Part shown: one piece after another, positions 58,945 through 61,668 of the stretch | How positions within the stretch are numbered: position 1 is the stretch's first letter | Layout: each line of letters begins with the position of its first letter | Assembly (NCBI GenBank): GCA_039621445.1 | Contig: CP154955.1 | Location: 23,150,064 to 23,214,063 of the forward strand | Source of the DNA: Euglena gracilis | Taxonomy: Eukaryota; Euglenida; Euglenophyceae; Euglenales | Length of the DNA: 64,000 nt | Direction of reading: 5' to 3' | Program-made: the position numbers and the translations under genes | The notes under the pieces: generated by a model | What the model was told of the DNA's origin: nothing | Databases searched by the model: none | The model's input: the letters and a program-made list of their open reading frames with translations, nothing else

Positions 58945-60011
58945 ATGCATGGGCACCTCACCACATCGACACCCCCCAAGGTTGCAATTTGTCGTCGCTC
59001 ATTGAATCAAGGTGAGACTGTCACAGCAACGTCCTGAAAGACCTACATTCAGCACAGAACGACAGAACGACAATGCATTAATGTGCACGCATGCCAATCA
59101 AAGCACTGCAGGAGACGTGAACCAGGAGAGCAGGCAGGGAGGAGCAGCACTGACTTGCACGGTGCCACCATAATAAACAAAGCGCTGCGAGGCAGTGTCG
59201 GTCGGGCCGTGGGAGACGTAGGGGAACGTTCGGCTGTCGTCTGCCATCATCTCGTCGATGGTCAGGGCCCCGGCCGTCTGCAAGGCGCGGGGCTGTATCA
59301 CCACTTGGGCGAACCGCCCTCAGTGTCCACACGCACTTGACAATACTATGGCCCAATCCAGGGGTGTTCGATTGACCCGGAAGGGACAACGCAATTTCAT
59401 GTCCTGTGTGCTCCTGGATGCTAATTACGCATCAGTTGCATCCGGTGCACATTGTTCCTTGTTGGCTCTCAAGGCTTTGGCGTAGGGCTGGGGGGGGGGG
59501 ATTTGACGAGAGGAGGCATTCCAAGTGTGTGCCTGCCTCACCCGGCAAAAGCCACCAGAGCAATCGACCACACATATTGTGGCAAATCAACTAAGTTTCA
59601 CAGATACAAAATTTAGCATATGTCTCTCAATGAAATAATTCCTCTTGCCCACACCGTGCATTAACGTCGAGTATGAGGAATTTAGGGCTTTCGAACACAC
59701 AGATATCCTCCGAAAGGGAGTCGACTCAAAAGACCCCACACCACAAAAGGCGTTGGTTCGCAGAAGTTGATGGGTGCAGAGGTATTTGCGCACTGGGTGG
59801 GGGATATAAAAATTTCCGAGACAAAGAAAAGAGAAAAAAAGAAAGGAAACATAAGCACACTTTCGATTCCTTCTCATTCTGGTGGTAAAATAATGCCACA
59901 GGTGGCCCAGCAGTGCAACGCGGGCGGCACAAGGGAGCACACCGGCGGCGGCCCGAGGAACAGCAGGGCCAGCACCAGGCAGCCCCAGCAGGGCGGCCCT
60001 GCGACGGACAT
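4699..60011 (-). CDS. Candidate giant type I transmembrane receptor-like gene, about 48 exons (overall span)
   Basis: A chain of short GC-rich minus-strand exons with GT-AG borders runs from a start codon with signal peptide (60011) to a stop codon (4699). Summed exons give roughly 2,400-2,600 codons. The layout is signal peptide, beta-rich ectodomain, EGF-like modules, CUB, DUF4215-type Cys-rich module, EGF-like modules, a second unrecognised ectodomain, one TM helix, then a long low-complexity cytoplasmic tail with repeated W/L-M-D motifs. Many N-x-S/T sequons occur before the TM helix, as expected for a secreted ectodomain. Intron phases agree at most junctions, including across the 24-kb intron (phase 0 on both sides). 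Weak points: E12/E13, E15-E18, E24-E26, E38, E43 and E45 have uncertain borders, and at least two to three exons need a 1-nt homopolymer correction. A split into two genes at the 24-kb intron is the main alternative. Adhesion or surface receptor is inferred from domains only. Confidence 0.6.
6222..6338 (-). CDS. E47: MD exon with acidic end
   Basis: Acceptor CACCGCAG, donor CTCCG|GTGTGG, phase 1-1. Contains [20 protein letters not shown], then EDEDESDW. Confidence 0.75.
6609..6702 (-). CDS. E46: degenerate MD exon
   Basis: Donor GACG|GTGTGC, phase 0-1. Contains [20 protein letters not shown] and DSD, an acidic Ser-rich end typical of CK2-type sites. Confidence 0.6.
6876..7045 (-). CDS. E45: MD-repeat exon with an internal consensus donor
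   Basis: A C-run then CAG acceptor, phase 1 in. Contains [20 protein letters not shown] and [11 protein letters not shown], then a C-run. A perfect GTGAGT lies inside (after GACCCGA); its use would skip the second motif. Confidence 0.65.
7183..7305 (-). CDS. E44: MD-repeat exon
   Basis: Acceptor CCCTGCAG, donor GTCGG|GTCTGC, phase 1-1. Contains [20 protein letters not shown], then a Pro-rich end. Confidence 0.75.
7489..7607 (-). CDS. E43: MD-repeat exon
   Basis: Acceptor CCTTCCCCAG, phase 1 in. Contains [20 protein letters not shown]. The exon runs into a C15 tract, so its 3' border and phase cannot be fixed. The acceptor lies about 30 bp from the long (GT)n block. Confidence 0.6.
7636..7988. 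repeat. Long interrupted (GT)n microsatellite
   Basis: About 350 bp of GT dinucleotides on the plus strand with TT and GC interruptions. It lies just upstream (gene sense) of E43. Cys/Val and His/Thr ORFs across it are artefacts. Confidence 0.95.
8966..9031 (-). CDS. E42: basic tail exon, 21 codons
   Basis: Acceptor CTCGCCGCAG, donor CTCTG|GTGTGG, phase 1-1. Reads [27 protein letters not shown] resembles a basophilic-kinase site. Confidence 0.55.
9154..9267 (-). CDS. E41: MD-repeat exon
   Basis: Acceptor CTAATCCAG, donor CCCGG|GTCTGT, phase 1-1. Contains [20 protein letters not shown], then VARPPYPP. The VARPP after the second motif recurs in E45. Confidence 0.75.
9411..9521 (-). CDS. E40: MD-repeat exon
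   Basis: Acceptor GTGCTCAG, donor GCGG|GTG in a GT tract, phase 1-1. Contains [20 protein letters not shown], then a basic RLRRRRQ. Confidence 0.7.
9690..9805. repeat. (CA)n microsatellite, interrupted
   Basis: CA-rich tract with AACACA interruptions, inside the E39-E40 intron. Confidence 0.9.
9850..9957 (-). CDS. E39: Pro/Ser-rich tail exon, 35 codons
   Basis: Acceptor GCTCTCCAG, donor CATG|GTGTGTGTGG, phase 1-1. Contains [20 protein letters not shown] and repeated SP sites. The donor again opens a GT-rich tract. Confidence 0.55.
10467..10573 (-). CDS. E38: MD-repeat exon
   Basis: Acceptor CGACCCAG, phase 1 in. Contains [20 protein letters not shown], the clearest two-motif unit. The donor is uncertain (10497 or 10467); neither gives the phase expected by E39. 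Confidence 0.65.
10888..10959 (-). CDS. E37: Pro/Arg-rich tail exon, 23 codons
   Basis: A C-run then CAG acceptor, donor GGGCG|GTGTGC, phase 1-1. Reads [20 protein letters not shown]. No MD motif; same phase class as its neighbours. Confidence 0.5.
11227..11364 (-). CDS. E36: MD-repeat exon, 45 codons
   Basis: Acceptor CTGCCCCCAG, donor CGGCG|GTGCGC, phase 1-1. Contains [20 protein letters not shown] after a Ser/Pro linker. Confidence 0.7.
11768..11890. repeat. (CA)n microsatellite
   Basis: CA repeats with AATACA and GACACA interruptions, in the E35-E36 intron. Confidence 0.9.
13244..13331 (-). CDS. E35: cytoplasmic tail exon, 29 codons
   Basis: Phase 0-1, acceptor GGCTGGAG, donor GATG|GTGTCG. 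Contains [20 protein letters not shown]. It has no MD motif; it is included because it fits the phases of E34 and E36. Confidence 0.45.
13449..13528 (-). CDS. E34: MD-repeat exon, 26 codons
   Basis: Phase 1-0, donor GGGAAA|GTGGGC. Contains [20 protein letters not shown]. The acceptor (GAGAAG) is weak. Confidence 0.5.
14302..14397 (-). CDS. E33: MD-repeat exon
   Basis: Acceptor CTCCCCAG (or the downstream in-frame GTGGCAG), donor CAAAG|GTCTGA, phase 1-1. Contains [20 protein letters not shown]; only the first half of the motif pair is kept. Confidence 0.65.
14921..15034 (-). CDS. E32: MD-repeat exon
   Basis: Acceptor CTTCACAG, donor CTTCAG|GTGTCT, phase 1-1. Reads [20 protein letters not shown], then a Ser-rich run. 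Confidence 0.75.
15118..15219. repeat. CA/CCCA/GCAC-rich microsatellite next to the E31 donor
   Basis: Mixed (CACCCA), (CA) and (GCAC) runs. On the minus strand it reads GT-rich directly from the E31 donor. Confidence 0.85.
15221..15447 (-). CDS. E31: cytoplasmic tail with RVxF motif
   Basis: Acceptor CCCCTCAG, donor CCCG|GTGTGTGGG, phase 2-1. Contains [20 protein letters not shown], an acidic-Pro stretch, [17 protein letters not shown] and [16 protein letters not shown] fits the [R/K]-V-x-F docking consensus for protein phosphatase 1, and its cytoplasmic position makes this plausible but unproven. Confidence 0.7.
15724..15870 (-). CDS. E30: cytoplasmic tail, first MD-type motif
   Basis: Acceptor GGCCCCAG, donor CACTG|GTGTGC, phase 2-2. 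Contains [20 protein letters not shown] and ends ISPPQHW. The ends PPSHW (E29) and PPQHW (E30), with near-identical donors, suggest the two exons are ancient duplicates. Confidence 0.7.
16160..16380 (-). CDS. E29: cytoplasmic tail, Pro-rich exon
   Basis: Acceptor GCTCCAG, donor CATTG|GTGTAT, phase 0-2, matching E28 and E30. Contains [37 protein letters not shown] and ends ALPPSHW. SP/TP sites and basic patches look like a regulated cytoplasmic linker. Confidence 0.65.
17418..17960. repeat. Partial segmental duplication around the TM exon, with element ends
   Basis: 17418-17600 matches 17930-18240. Both begin with TGAATATACACCTT(T)ATGCC, and both carry CCTCGCAGTGGTAC, CACTGGCACGCCAAC, CCCCGGAAGAA and GGTCGTTGGGCTCGGGCGGT. 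Thus 17.5-17.6 kb is a degraded copy of the 3' part of exon E28 (FFRG kept, TM helix not kept). The copies abut sequence resembling the MITE end at 17865-17932. Confidence 0.7.
17863..17933. repeat. MITE-end-like hairpin sequence
   Basis: GATTCTACTTGG...CCAAGTAGAATC makes a hairpin, followed by CTTGCTGC. The block from CTGGAGATTCTACTTGG onward matches the right end of the complete MITE at 47410-47690. Confidence 0.65.
18110..18378 (-). CDS. E28: transmembrane helix and juxtamembrane segment
   Basis: Acceptor CTCCCCCCAG, donor CGGGCG|GTGGCT, 89 codons, phase 1-0. After [20 protein letters not shown] comes a 20-plus-residue hydrophobic helix ([20 protein letters not shown]), then WAYLRRRR, a textbook type I stop-transfer sequence. 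The juxtamembrane part reads [20 protein letters not shown]. An internal CCCG|GTGAGC (18195) is a good alternative donor; using it removes a 45-nt in-frame piece, so optional splicing is possible. A diverged partial duplicate lies at 17.4-17.6 kb. Confidence 0.8.
18691..18885. repeat. CA and ACAAC/GCAAC compound microsatellite at the E27 donor
   Basis: (CA)n plus ACACA/ACGCA pentanucleotide-like runs. In gene sense the tract starts at the E27 donor. Confidence 0.9.
18887..19099 (-). CDS. E27: last ectodomain exon before the membrane
   Basis: Acceptor GCCAG, donor GCTCG at the edge of a (GT)n tract, phase 1-1. Contains [40 protein letters not shown] and [20 protein letters not shown]. Confidence 0.7.
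19447..19572 (-). CDS. E26: ectodomain exon, about 41 codons
   Basis: Contains [20 protein letters not shown] and AGALW; donor TGTGGC|GTGTGT, phase 1-1. The acceptor after GCGAG is weak, and the incoming phase does not match E25. Confidence 0.5.
19814..20050 (-). CDS. E25: ectodomain exon, 79 codons
   Basis: Acceptor CTCTAAG, donor GAATGC|GTGACA, phase 0-0. Contains [40 protein letters not shown], a Pro-rich stretch and Cys. The C11 run near its start makes phase fragile. Confidence 0.6.
20075..20180. repeat. GTGTGT/CACATA mixed microsatellite
   Basis: TGTGCGTGTG followed by CACATACA-type repeats; the two orientations can pair as an imperfect hairpin. Confidence 0.7.
20243..20418 (-). CDS. 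E24: Cys-containing ectodomain exon
   Basis: Contains [20 protein letters not shown] and [20 protein letters not shown]. Three Cys and a sequon (NFS) support an extracellular fold. Borders do not fit the phases of E23 and E25 without a homopolymer correction, so they are approximate. Confidence 0.5.
20456..20607 (-). CDS. E23: helical ectodomain exon with a GGGG frame break
   Basis: Acceptor GCGTGCGCAG, donor GCATCA|GTGGAT. Reads [16 protein letters not shown], then after a GGGG tract (near 20555) [20 protein letters not shown] and [13 protein letters not shown] in another frame. One missing G makes the exon 153 nt, phase 0-0, in step with E22. Confidence 0.6.
20736..20945 (-). CDS. E22: helical ectodomain exon, 70 codons
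   Basis: Phase 0-0; acceptor GGGGGAG (weak), donor ACCGAG|GTGGGC. Contains [20 protein letters not shown], then [17 protein letters not shown] and a Pro/Ala linker. The helix-rich character over E20-E23 resembles helical subdomains of adhesion-receptor ectodomains (GAIN/REJ-like), but I cannot assign a family. Confidence 0.7.
21404..21525 (-). CDS. E21: helical ectodomain exon, 40 codons
   Basis: Acceptor CCCCCCGCAG, donor CGCCTG|GTGAGC, phase 1-0, exactly matching E20 and E22. Reads [20 protein letters not shown] and ends [11 protein letters not shown]. Confidence 0.8.
21541..21712. repeat. TCGAA-rich interrupted palindrome (copy 1)
   Basis: Multiple CCTCCTCGAACG / CGTTCGAGGAGG blocks in both orientations, in the E20-E21 intron. 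Related to 26965-27330. Confidence 0.75.
21848..22094 (-). CDS. E20: ectodomain exon, 82 codons
   Basis: Acceptor TTCCCCCAG, donor AGAG|GTGCGC, phase 0-1; both strong. Contains [20 protein letters not shown], sequon NLT, and a helical stretch [20 protein letters not shown]. Starts a mainly helical section running through E23. Confidence 0.8.
22362..22470 (-). CDS. E19: ectodomain exon, 36 codons
   Basis: Acceptor TCCCAG, donor GGCCAG|GTGCGT (strong), phase 2-0. Reads [20 protein letters not shown] and ends PLVTIPGQ. Beta-rich, one Cys. Confidence 0.7.
22480..23778. other. Intron between E18 and E19; GGCCACTTTT-rich
   Basis: No exon is supported. 23190-23600 is built from degenerate repeats of CCACTTTTGG and GCC, giving spurious plus-strand ORFs. 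A related, inverted-orientation block lies at 25030-25160. Confidence 0.6.
23779..24127 (-). CDS. E18: ectodomain exon with one apparent 1-nt frameshift
   Basis: Starts after TGTGAG with [20 protein letters not shown], then a PTP-rich linker. The frame changes at a G5 run near 23996-24003, after which coding resumes as [20 protein letters not shown] and [14 protein letters not shown] homopolymer indel is the simplest reading; a 21-nt intron here would not restore the frame. The 3' border is uncertain. Confidence 0.55.
24859..24988 (-). CDS. E17: ectodomain exon, 43 codons
   Basis: Acceptor ACTGAAG, donor GGTTG|GTATGG, phase 2-0. Reads [20 protein letters not shown], then [18 protein letters not shown]. 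Unrecognised. Confidence 0.55.
25725..25836. repeat. (CA)n microsatellite at the E16 donor
   Basis: The uninterrupted CA run ends at 25836; in gene sense (GT)n starts at the exon edge. Confidence 0.9.
25837..26112 (-). CDS. E16: ectodomain exon ending at a (GT)n tract
   Basis: Contains [23 protein letters not shown] and [15 protein letters not shown], then [19 protein letters not shown], and ends DAMCH. The donor lies at the very start of a (GT)n tract and is ambiguous by 2-nt steps. The start could be 26112 or 26074. Confidence 0.65.
26399..26784 (-). CDS. E15: second ectodomain, first exon (128 codons, Ala/Pro-rich insert)
   Basis: It starts after a C-rich tract and GAG (phase 0). Contains [20 protein letters not shown], a GCC-repeat Ala/Pro stretch, [16 protein letters not shown] and [16 protein letters not shown]. 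The end is uncertain: CAG|GTGCTC at 26399, or earlier GT sites with phase 0. Codon use is almost fully GC at position three. Not recognised. Confidence 0.55.
26965..27330. repeat. TCGAA-rich interrupted palindrome (copy 2)
   Basis: GTTCGAGG, GGATGCT and CTCGAACGTTTGA blocks in both orientations, including a hairpin around 27230-27290. It shares CTCGAACGTTTGA with copy 1. Confidence 0.7.
27840..28045. repeat. Tandem GCCGTTTTGC/GCAAAACGGC hairpins
   Basis: Several short perfect inverted repeats (TTGCCGTTTTG...CAAAACGGC, TTCGCCGACGGCGAA) in a row, separated by T runs. Confidence 0.8.
28393..40150. repeat. Macrosatellite, about 1,118-bp unit, 10-11 copies
   Basis: Using the marker CTCATGCTGTGGGGG, units begin at 28489, 29809, 30926, 32044, 33162, 34281, 35395, 36514, 37632, 38754 and 39894. 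Spacings are 1114-1122, except 1320 for the first unit (it carries about 190-200 extra bp, 28504-28700) and 1140 for the last full one. The last unit breaks off near 40150. Copies are almost identical by eye; variation is concentrated in one G-run (9 to more than 20 G) and A-runs. The array sits in the candidate 24-kb intron. Confidence 0.97.
40151..40711. other. Unique spacer between the two satellite arrays
   Basis: AT-rich; no gene or repeat recognised. Confidence 0.5.
40712..41425. repeat. 54-bp minisatellite, block A (about 13 copies)
   Basis: The core is GTGCGCAGCTTGGTTGGTGT, then CATCGAACAGGTGAGGGT and GGGCTGGTGGTGA. The unit is exactly 18 codons long. One copy (about 41161) has an extra G. 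Confidence 0.95.
41426..41737. other. Unique spacer inside the 54-bp minisatellite
   Basis: About 310 bp without repeat units. Both edges fall next to the words GGGCGGTC and GACCGCCC, i.e. an inverted pair (41424-41431 and 41731-41737), as if an element had inserted into one array. Confidence 0.6.
41738..42765. repeat. 54-bp minisatellite, block B (about 19 copies, two subtypes)
   Basis: Same unit as block A. Two subtypes, CATCGAACAGGTGAGG and CATTGTGGCTGTGAGG, are clustered: a run of about seven of the second subtype lies at 42320-42620. Confidence 0.95.
46280..46740. repeat. Degenerate repeats with CCCCCATTTATACCGA
   Basis: Four to six copies of (G/T)ATACCGA(C/T)CCC followed by AAAAATCA and AAATCCATT, about 60 bp apart. 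Reverse-complement words (TATAAATGGGGG, TATAAGTGGGGG) recur near 28575, 28677, 50122 and 50583. Confidence 0.65.
47410..47690. mobile_element. Complete 281-bp MITE / foldback element with 8-bp target-site duplication
   Basis: Starts GGCAGCAAGATTCTACTTG and ends with its exact reverse complement. Each arm extends about 110-120 bp as an imperfect inverted repeat (shared AATCTCCAGGGGGGG, TTTGCGTTAATGATGGA and GGTGCGCG), and each arm tip folds again on itself at the C/G run. The element is flanked by ACCTGAAA on both sides (47402-47409 and 47691-47698). No coding capacity. An 8-bp duplication is usual for hAT-type transposases, but the terminal sequence does not settle the family. Confidence 0.9.
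47700..48694. other. Part of the large intron; weak ORFs only
   Basis: A plus-strand ORF (47995-48189) and overlapping minus-strand ORFs have no recognisable domain. I do not call a gene. Confidence 0.4.
48695..48810. repeat. 116-bp hairpin (long inverted repeat)
   Basis: Left arm GCCCAACCTTTGAAGGACAA, then AATTGT and TTTATGGG, pairs with right arm CCCATAAATACAATTTTGTC and CTTCAAGGGTTGGGC. Arms are about 57 bp with few mismatches and almost no loop. It includes one GCGCGCACTTGCGC motif. Confidence 0.85.
49840..50100. repeat. Dispersed repeat, copy 1
   Basis: Shares the order CTTCCTGAAG, TCGCTTAGCAACCCCCC, GCAGCTCAGAGGC and GGATGGCTGGAAAA with 62540-62700 (copy 2). Confidence 0.65.
50215..50545. 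repeat. CCAGTCAGTCAC repeats with C/G-run hairpins
   Basis: Four to five ACCAGTCAGTCACT-like words alternate with CCCCCC/GGGGGG tracts, each a potential hairpin (e.g. ACCCCCCCCCGGGGGGGGTC near 50455). Confidence 0.7.
50874..50964 (-). CDS. E14: second EGF-like module
   Basis: Acceptor CTGAG, donor TGCCGG|GTGCCC, phase 2-0. Reads [20 protein letters not shown], then EEEYSAPLC: a short EGF module with C-x-G-H-G-x-C and C-x-C. The next exon I can support is 24 kb away. Confidence 0.7.
51141..51377 (-). CDS. E13: EGF-like Cys-rich exon, 78 codons
   Basis: Donor AACGTGAC|GTGCTG (phase 2) fits E14. It contains [11 protein letters not shown], then [32 protein letters not shown] and a Cys-rich tail ([13 protein letters not shown]). 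This is one canonical EGF module (C-x-H-G-G-x-C...C-x-C-x-x-G-W-x-G-x-x-C) plus extra Cys. NGT and NVT sequons are present. Confidence 0.8.
52726..52907 (-). CDS. E12: CUB end plus DUF4215 / myxo-disulfide Cys-rich module
   Basis: Acceptor GGGCTCACAG. After FLLNISS and [11 protein letters not shown] comes [20 protein letters not shown] and QGW. The C-G-N-G...C-D-D-G-N...G-D-G-C...C-x-V-E core is diagnostic of the DUF4215 / TIGR02232 repeat found in myxobacteria, apicomplexans and other protists. The donor is uncertain (CAG|GTGGAG or CGCT|GTGTTG). Confidence 0.8.
53457..53605 (-). CDS. E11: CUB domain, second half
   Basis: Phase 0-2, donor CCAGCG|GTGTGC. It contains [20 protein letters not shown] and [12 protein letters not shown]. 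Joined at phase 2 to E12, it gives R-S-G-F after F-M-S-D, the normal CUB end (F-x-S-D-x(4,8)-G-F). That join is good evidence that both borders are correct. Confidence 0.75.
53714..53869 (-). CDS. E10: CUB domain, first half
   Basis: Acceptor TCGCCGCAG, donor CCTGGG|GTACCT, phase 0-0, 52 codons. The stretch [13 protein letters not shown], followed by [12 protein letters not shown], matches the CUB pattern (YPPN-x-x-C-W-x, then F-x-x-F-x-L). CUB domains bind protein or carbohydrate ligands in extracellular proteins. Confidence 0.75.
54380..54556 (-). CDS. E9: ectodomain exon, 59 codons
   Basis: Acceptor CCCTCGCAG, donor GTCCAG|GTCTTT, phase 0-0. It contains [20 protein letters not shown], two Cys and [11 protein letters not shown]. 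Beta-rich; it directly precedes the CUB exons. Not recognised. Confidence 0.7.
54981..55116 (-). CDS. E8: Cys-containing linker exon, 45 codons
   Basis: Acceptor GCTCAG, donor CCTGC|GTGGTG, phase 2-0. It contains [20 protein letters not shown], then [20 protein letters not shown] with four to five Cys. Probably a disulfide-stabilised module continuing the EGF-like block. Family not identified. Confidence 0.6.
55200..55288. repeat. (CA)n microsatellite at the E7 donor
   Basis: ACACACA with ACAACACA interruptions; in gene sense (GT)n begins exactly after exon E7. Confidence 0.9.
55289..55372 (-). CDS. E7: EGF-like module
   Basis: Acceptor ATCCCCAG; the exon ends in CCCTC immediately before a (GT)n tract, so the exact donor is ambiguous by 2-nt steps. 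Reads [20 protein letters not shown] then DSCPGDP. The C-x-C...G-x-x-C pattern is the second half of an EGF/laminin-EGF fold. The phase 1 entry matches E6. Confidence 0.75.
55516..56155. repeat. 10-bp GTGATTATTC repeats, two blocks
   Basis: Four to five tandem copies at 55519-55562, and three to five (some mutated) at 56062-56095 and 56128-56150. Both blocks follow CAAATTCGTGCT. Related words occur near 11605 and 12990. Confidence 0.85.
56158..56182. repeat. Interstitial (CCCTAA)n telomere-like block
   Basis: Four adjacent CCCTAA units directly after the 10-bp repeats. Single or double units are scattered (13990, 16836, 47515). It matches the TTAGGG-type telomere sequence, but here it is internal. 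Confidence 0.8.
57070..57273 (-). CDS. E6: ectodomain exon, 67 codons
   Basis: Acceptor CTGCCCCAG, donor AAAT|GTAAGC, phase 1-1; both sites are strong. It contains [20 protein letters not shown] and [19 protein letters not shown], then Cys residues leading into the EGF-like exon E7. Family not recognised. Confidence 0.8.
57772..57864 (-). CDS. E5: ectodomain exon, 30 codons
   Basis: Acceptor AAAGGCAG, donor GCCG|GTGTGTGTGG, phase 1-1. Reads [20 protein letters not shown] and ends VWVALQYTA. Alternating hydrophobic residues suggest paired beta strands; NAS sequon. The donor is the first GT of a GT-rich tract. Confidence 0.75.
58153..58340 (-). CDS. E4: ectodomain exon, 62 codons
   Basis: Phase 2 to 1, acceptor after GGGGGAG, donor AGG|GTTTGA. 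Reads [20 protein letters not shown], then a D-rich turn and [20 protein letters not shown]. Unrecognised, probably beta-sandwich. Confidence 0.7.
58448..58687 (-). CDS. E3: ectodomain exon with one apparent frame break
   Basis: The acceptor is a C-run then CAG; the donor is TGGAG|GTGCAT (phase 2). Two parts are clearly coding: [20 protein letters not shown] to [11 protein letters not shown], then [17 protein letters not shown] in another frame. The break lies at a GGGG tract near 58517-58530. Either one base is wrong there, or a 16-nt GT...AG micro-intron (58501-58516) is removed; both restore the phase needed by E4. Sequons NAT and NRT are present. Confidence 0.65.
58902..58942. repeat. (CA)n microsatellite
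   Basis: A clean CA run in the E2-E3 intron. Confidence 0.95.
59155..59277 (-). CDS. E2: N-terminal ectodomain, 41 codons
   Basis: Acceptor CTTGCAG, donor CAA|GTCAGT, phase 0-0. It contains [20 protein letters not shown] and ends FVYYGGTVQ. Not recognised as a known family; the alternation suggests beta strands. Confidence 0.75.
59943..60011 (-). CDS. E1: start codon and signal peptide
   Basis: ATG at 60011 opens 23 codons: a short polar start, then a hydrophobic core ([10 protein letters not shown]) and PPP before the donor CCG|GTGTGC (phase 0). This is a classic secretory signal peptide. No other in-frame ATG upstream gives a better start. Confidence 0.7.
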
Positions 60012-60957
60012 CCGGGCCGGGCCGGGGCGATCGCTGCGAGGCGAGGGCACGGCAGGGCGGGGCTCCCCGGATCTCCGCCGCGGGCGGATCTGTCCCTGAC
60101 CCCTCGGTTGATGTTGGGGGGTTGATCTGAGAGGGGAAGAGCTTGCAAGGAAAAAAACAACTGCCGCTGGACCAGCCGCCCCAAATGCAGGACACCTTCG
60201 GGGCCGGCGGCCATCCCCACCACCCCGTCAGCAGCACCTCGCGGTTACACTTGCGTCCCCCAACAAAACAACGCTTTTGCCACCGGCCTCCCTCTTGGTG
60301 AACCCACAGCTGGGGCCACCTCAGATTACCACAGGGACTCCCCACCCCGGAACTTTCCTTGAAAAAAAACTCGATCCAAAATACTATTTTTTGCCTGTCT
60401 GAGTTATGACCCGGTTTTCTGGCCAAGGTCCAATAGCAGACAATAAAACAGCGAAATCCCCCCAAAAATGGACGAAAAAAAATCTCAAGGCAGACGAGCC
60501 ATAAAAAAAAAAAGGCCAGCAGAGGGAAGAATCAGTCGAAAATGGTTGTGGAACACATCTGAAACAATTTCAAGGACGTGAAAAATACCCCCAAAAATGG
60601 ATACAAATTACAGAGGAAAATGACTTCGGAGAATCACTTGGTCGCTGTCTTTCCCTTTGCCGAGGGGGTTCCCTGGCTGGAACTGGGCCAAACTGTGGGT
60701 CGCATTGGGTCAAAAAATCGAAATTGCAAAATGCCCAAAATATCATTTTCAGTTTATGTCAAGCAAAACCTCAGGGTCCATTTTTTGACACAAAAGCGAG
60801 CTGGGAAGCCACATTTTTGATCATTCTTCAACTATTCTTCCACCTCTGAAAGCAAAAAAATCTGCAACCGTCCAGTCTTTAATAATAAGCACATTGCGGT
60901 AGCATTGCAGACTGTTCTGGTCTCTGAAATGTTACCTGTAAGTTGTAATCAAGCACC
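60012..60957. other. 5' flank of the giant gene
   Basis: Expected promoter and leader region for the start at 60011. I see no clear TATA box or other core element. No supported gene on either strand. Confidence 0.4.
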
Positions 60958-61481
60958 TATGACAGATTCCAAATTTTAGCCCGCGGTCGGCTGCGGTCGG
61001 CTGCGGTCGGCTGCGGTCGGCAAGGCAGTTGGCTGTAGGTGGGGGGCAGTCCAACAAAAAACGAGCATATATCACAATCACGCAATCCACTGTTGCCGAC
61101 TTTTGGCCACTTTCGCTGCTCTTGGCCATTTTTTGATGCTTTTGGACTGCTTTTGGCCACTGTTGCCGACTTTTGGTCGACTTTTGCTGCCTTTGCCCAT
61201 TATTTCCTGCCTTTTGCTTTGTTTTGGTCACTTTTGTTGCGTTTGCCCACTTTTTGCTGTGTTTTGGCTGCTTTTGGCCAGCTTTTGCTTTGCTTTGACC
61301 TCTTTTGACCACTTTTGGCCTCGTTAACCCACTTTGACAACTTTTCTCTGCTTTTGGCCAGTTTTACCCACTTCTGGCCGCTTTCAGGCCACTTTAAACA
61401 TCTTTTTGTTGCTTTTGACATCAAGGGCAGTCAAACTTGACCGAAAAATGGCCTAAAAGTGGCAAAACATGGTTATGTGAC

Positions 61482-61596
61482 AAGAACTGTGTTTGGGCCA
61501 AGTGTTAGGGGGAGCCTGGGGGCGGGGACCGCGGTGCCGAAGGCGCCGTGGTCGCCCCCAGGCCCCCCTAAAACCTTGGCCCAAACCACTGTTCTT
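61482..61596. repeat. Hairpin, arms about 55 bp
   Basis: AAGAACTGTGTTTGGGCCAA and GCCTGGGGGCG pair with CGCCCCCAGGC and TTGGCCCAAACCACTGTTCTT-like sequence around a GC-rich centre (GGTGCCGAAGGCGCC). Confidence 0.85.
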
Positions 61597-61598
61597 GG

Positions 61599-61668
61599 TT
61601 TGAAACCGTGTTTGGGCGAAGATTTAAGACTTTTAAAGTCTCGAAATCGGCCCAAACACGGTTTCAAA
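61599..61668. repeat. Hairpin, perfect 19-bp arms
   Basis: TTTGAAACCGTGTTTGGGC pairs exactly with GCCCAAACACGGTTTCAAA. A second small palindrome (GACTTTTAAAGTC) sits in the loop. Confidence 0.9.
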
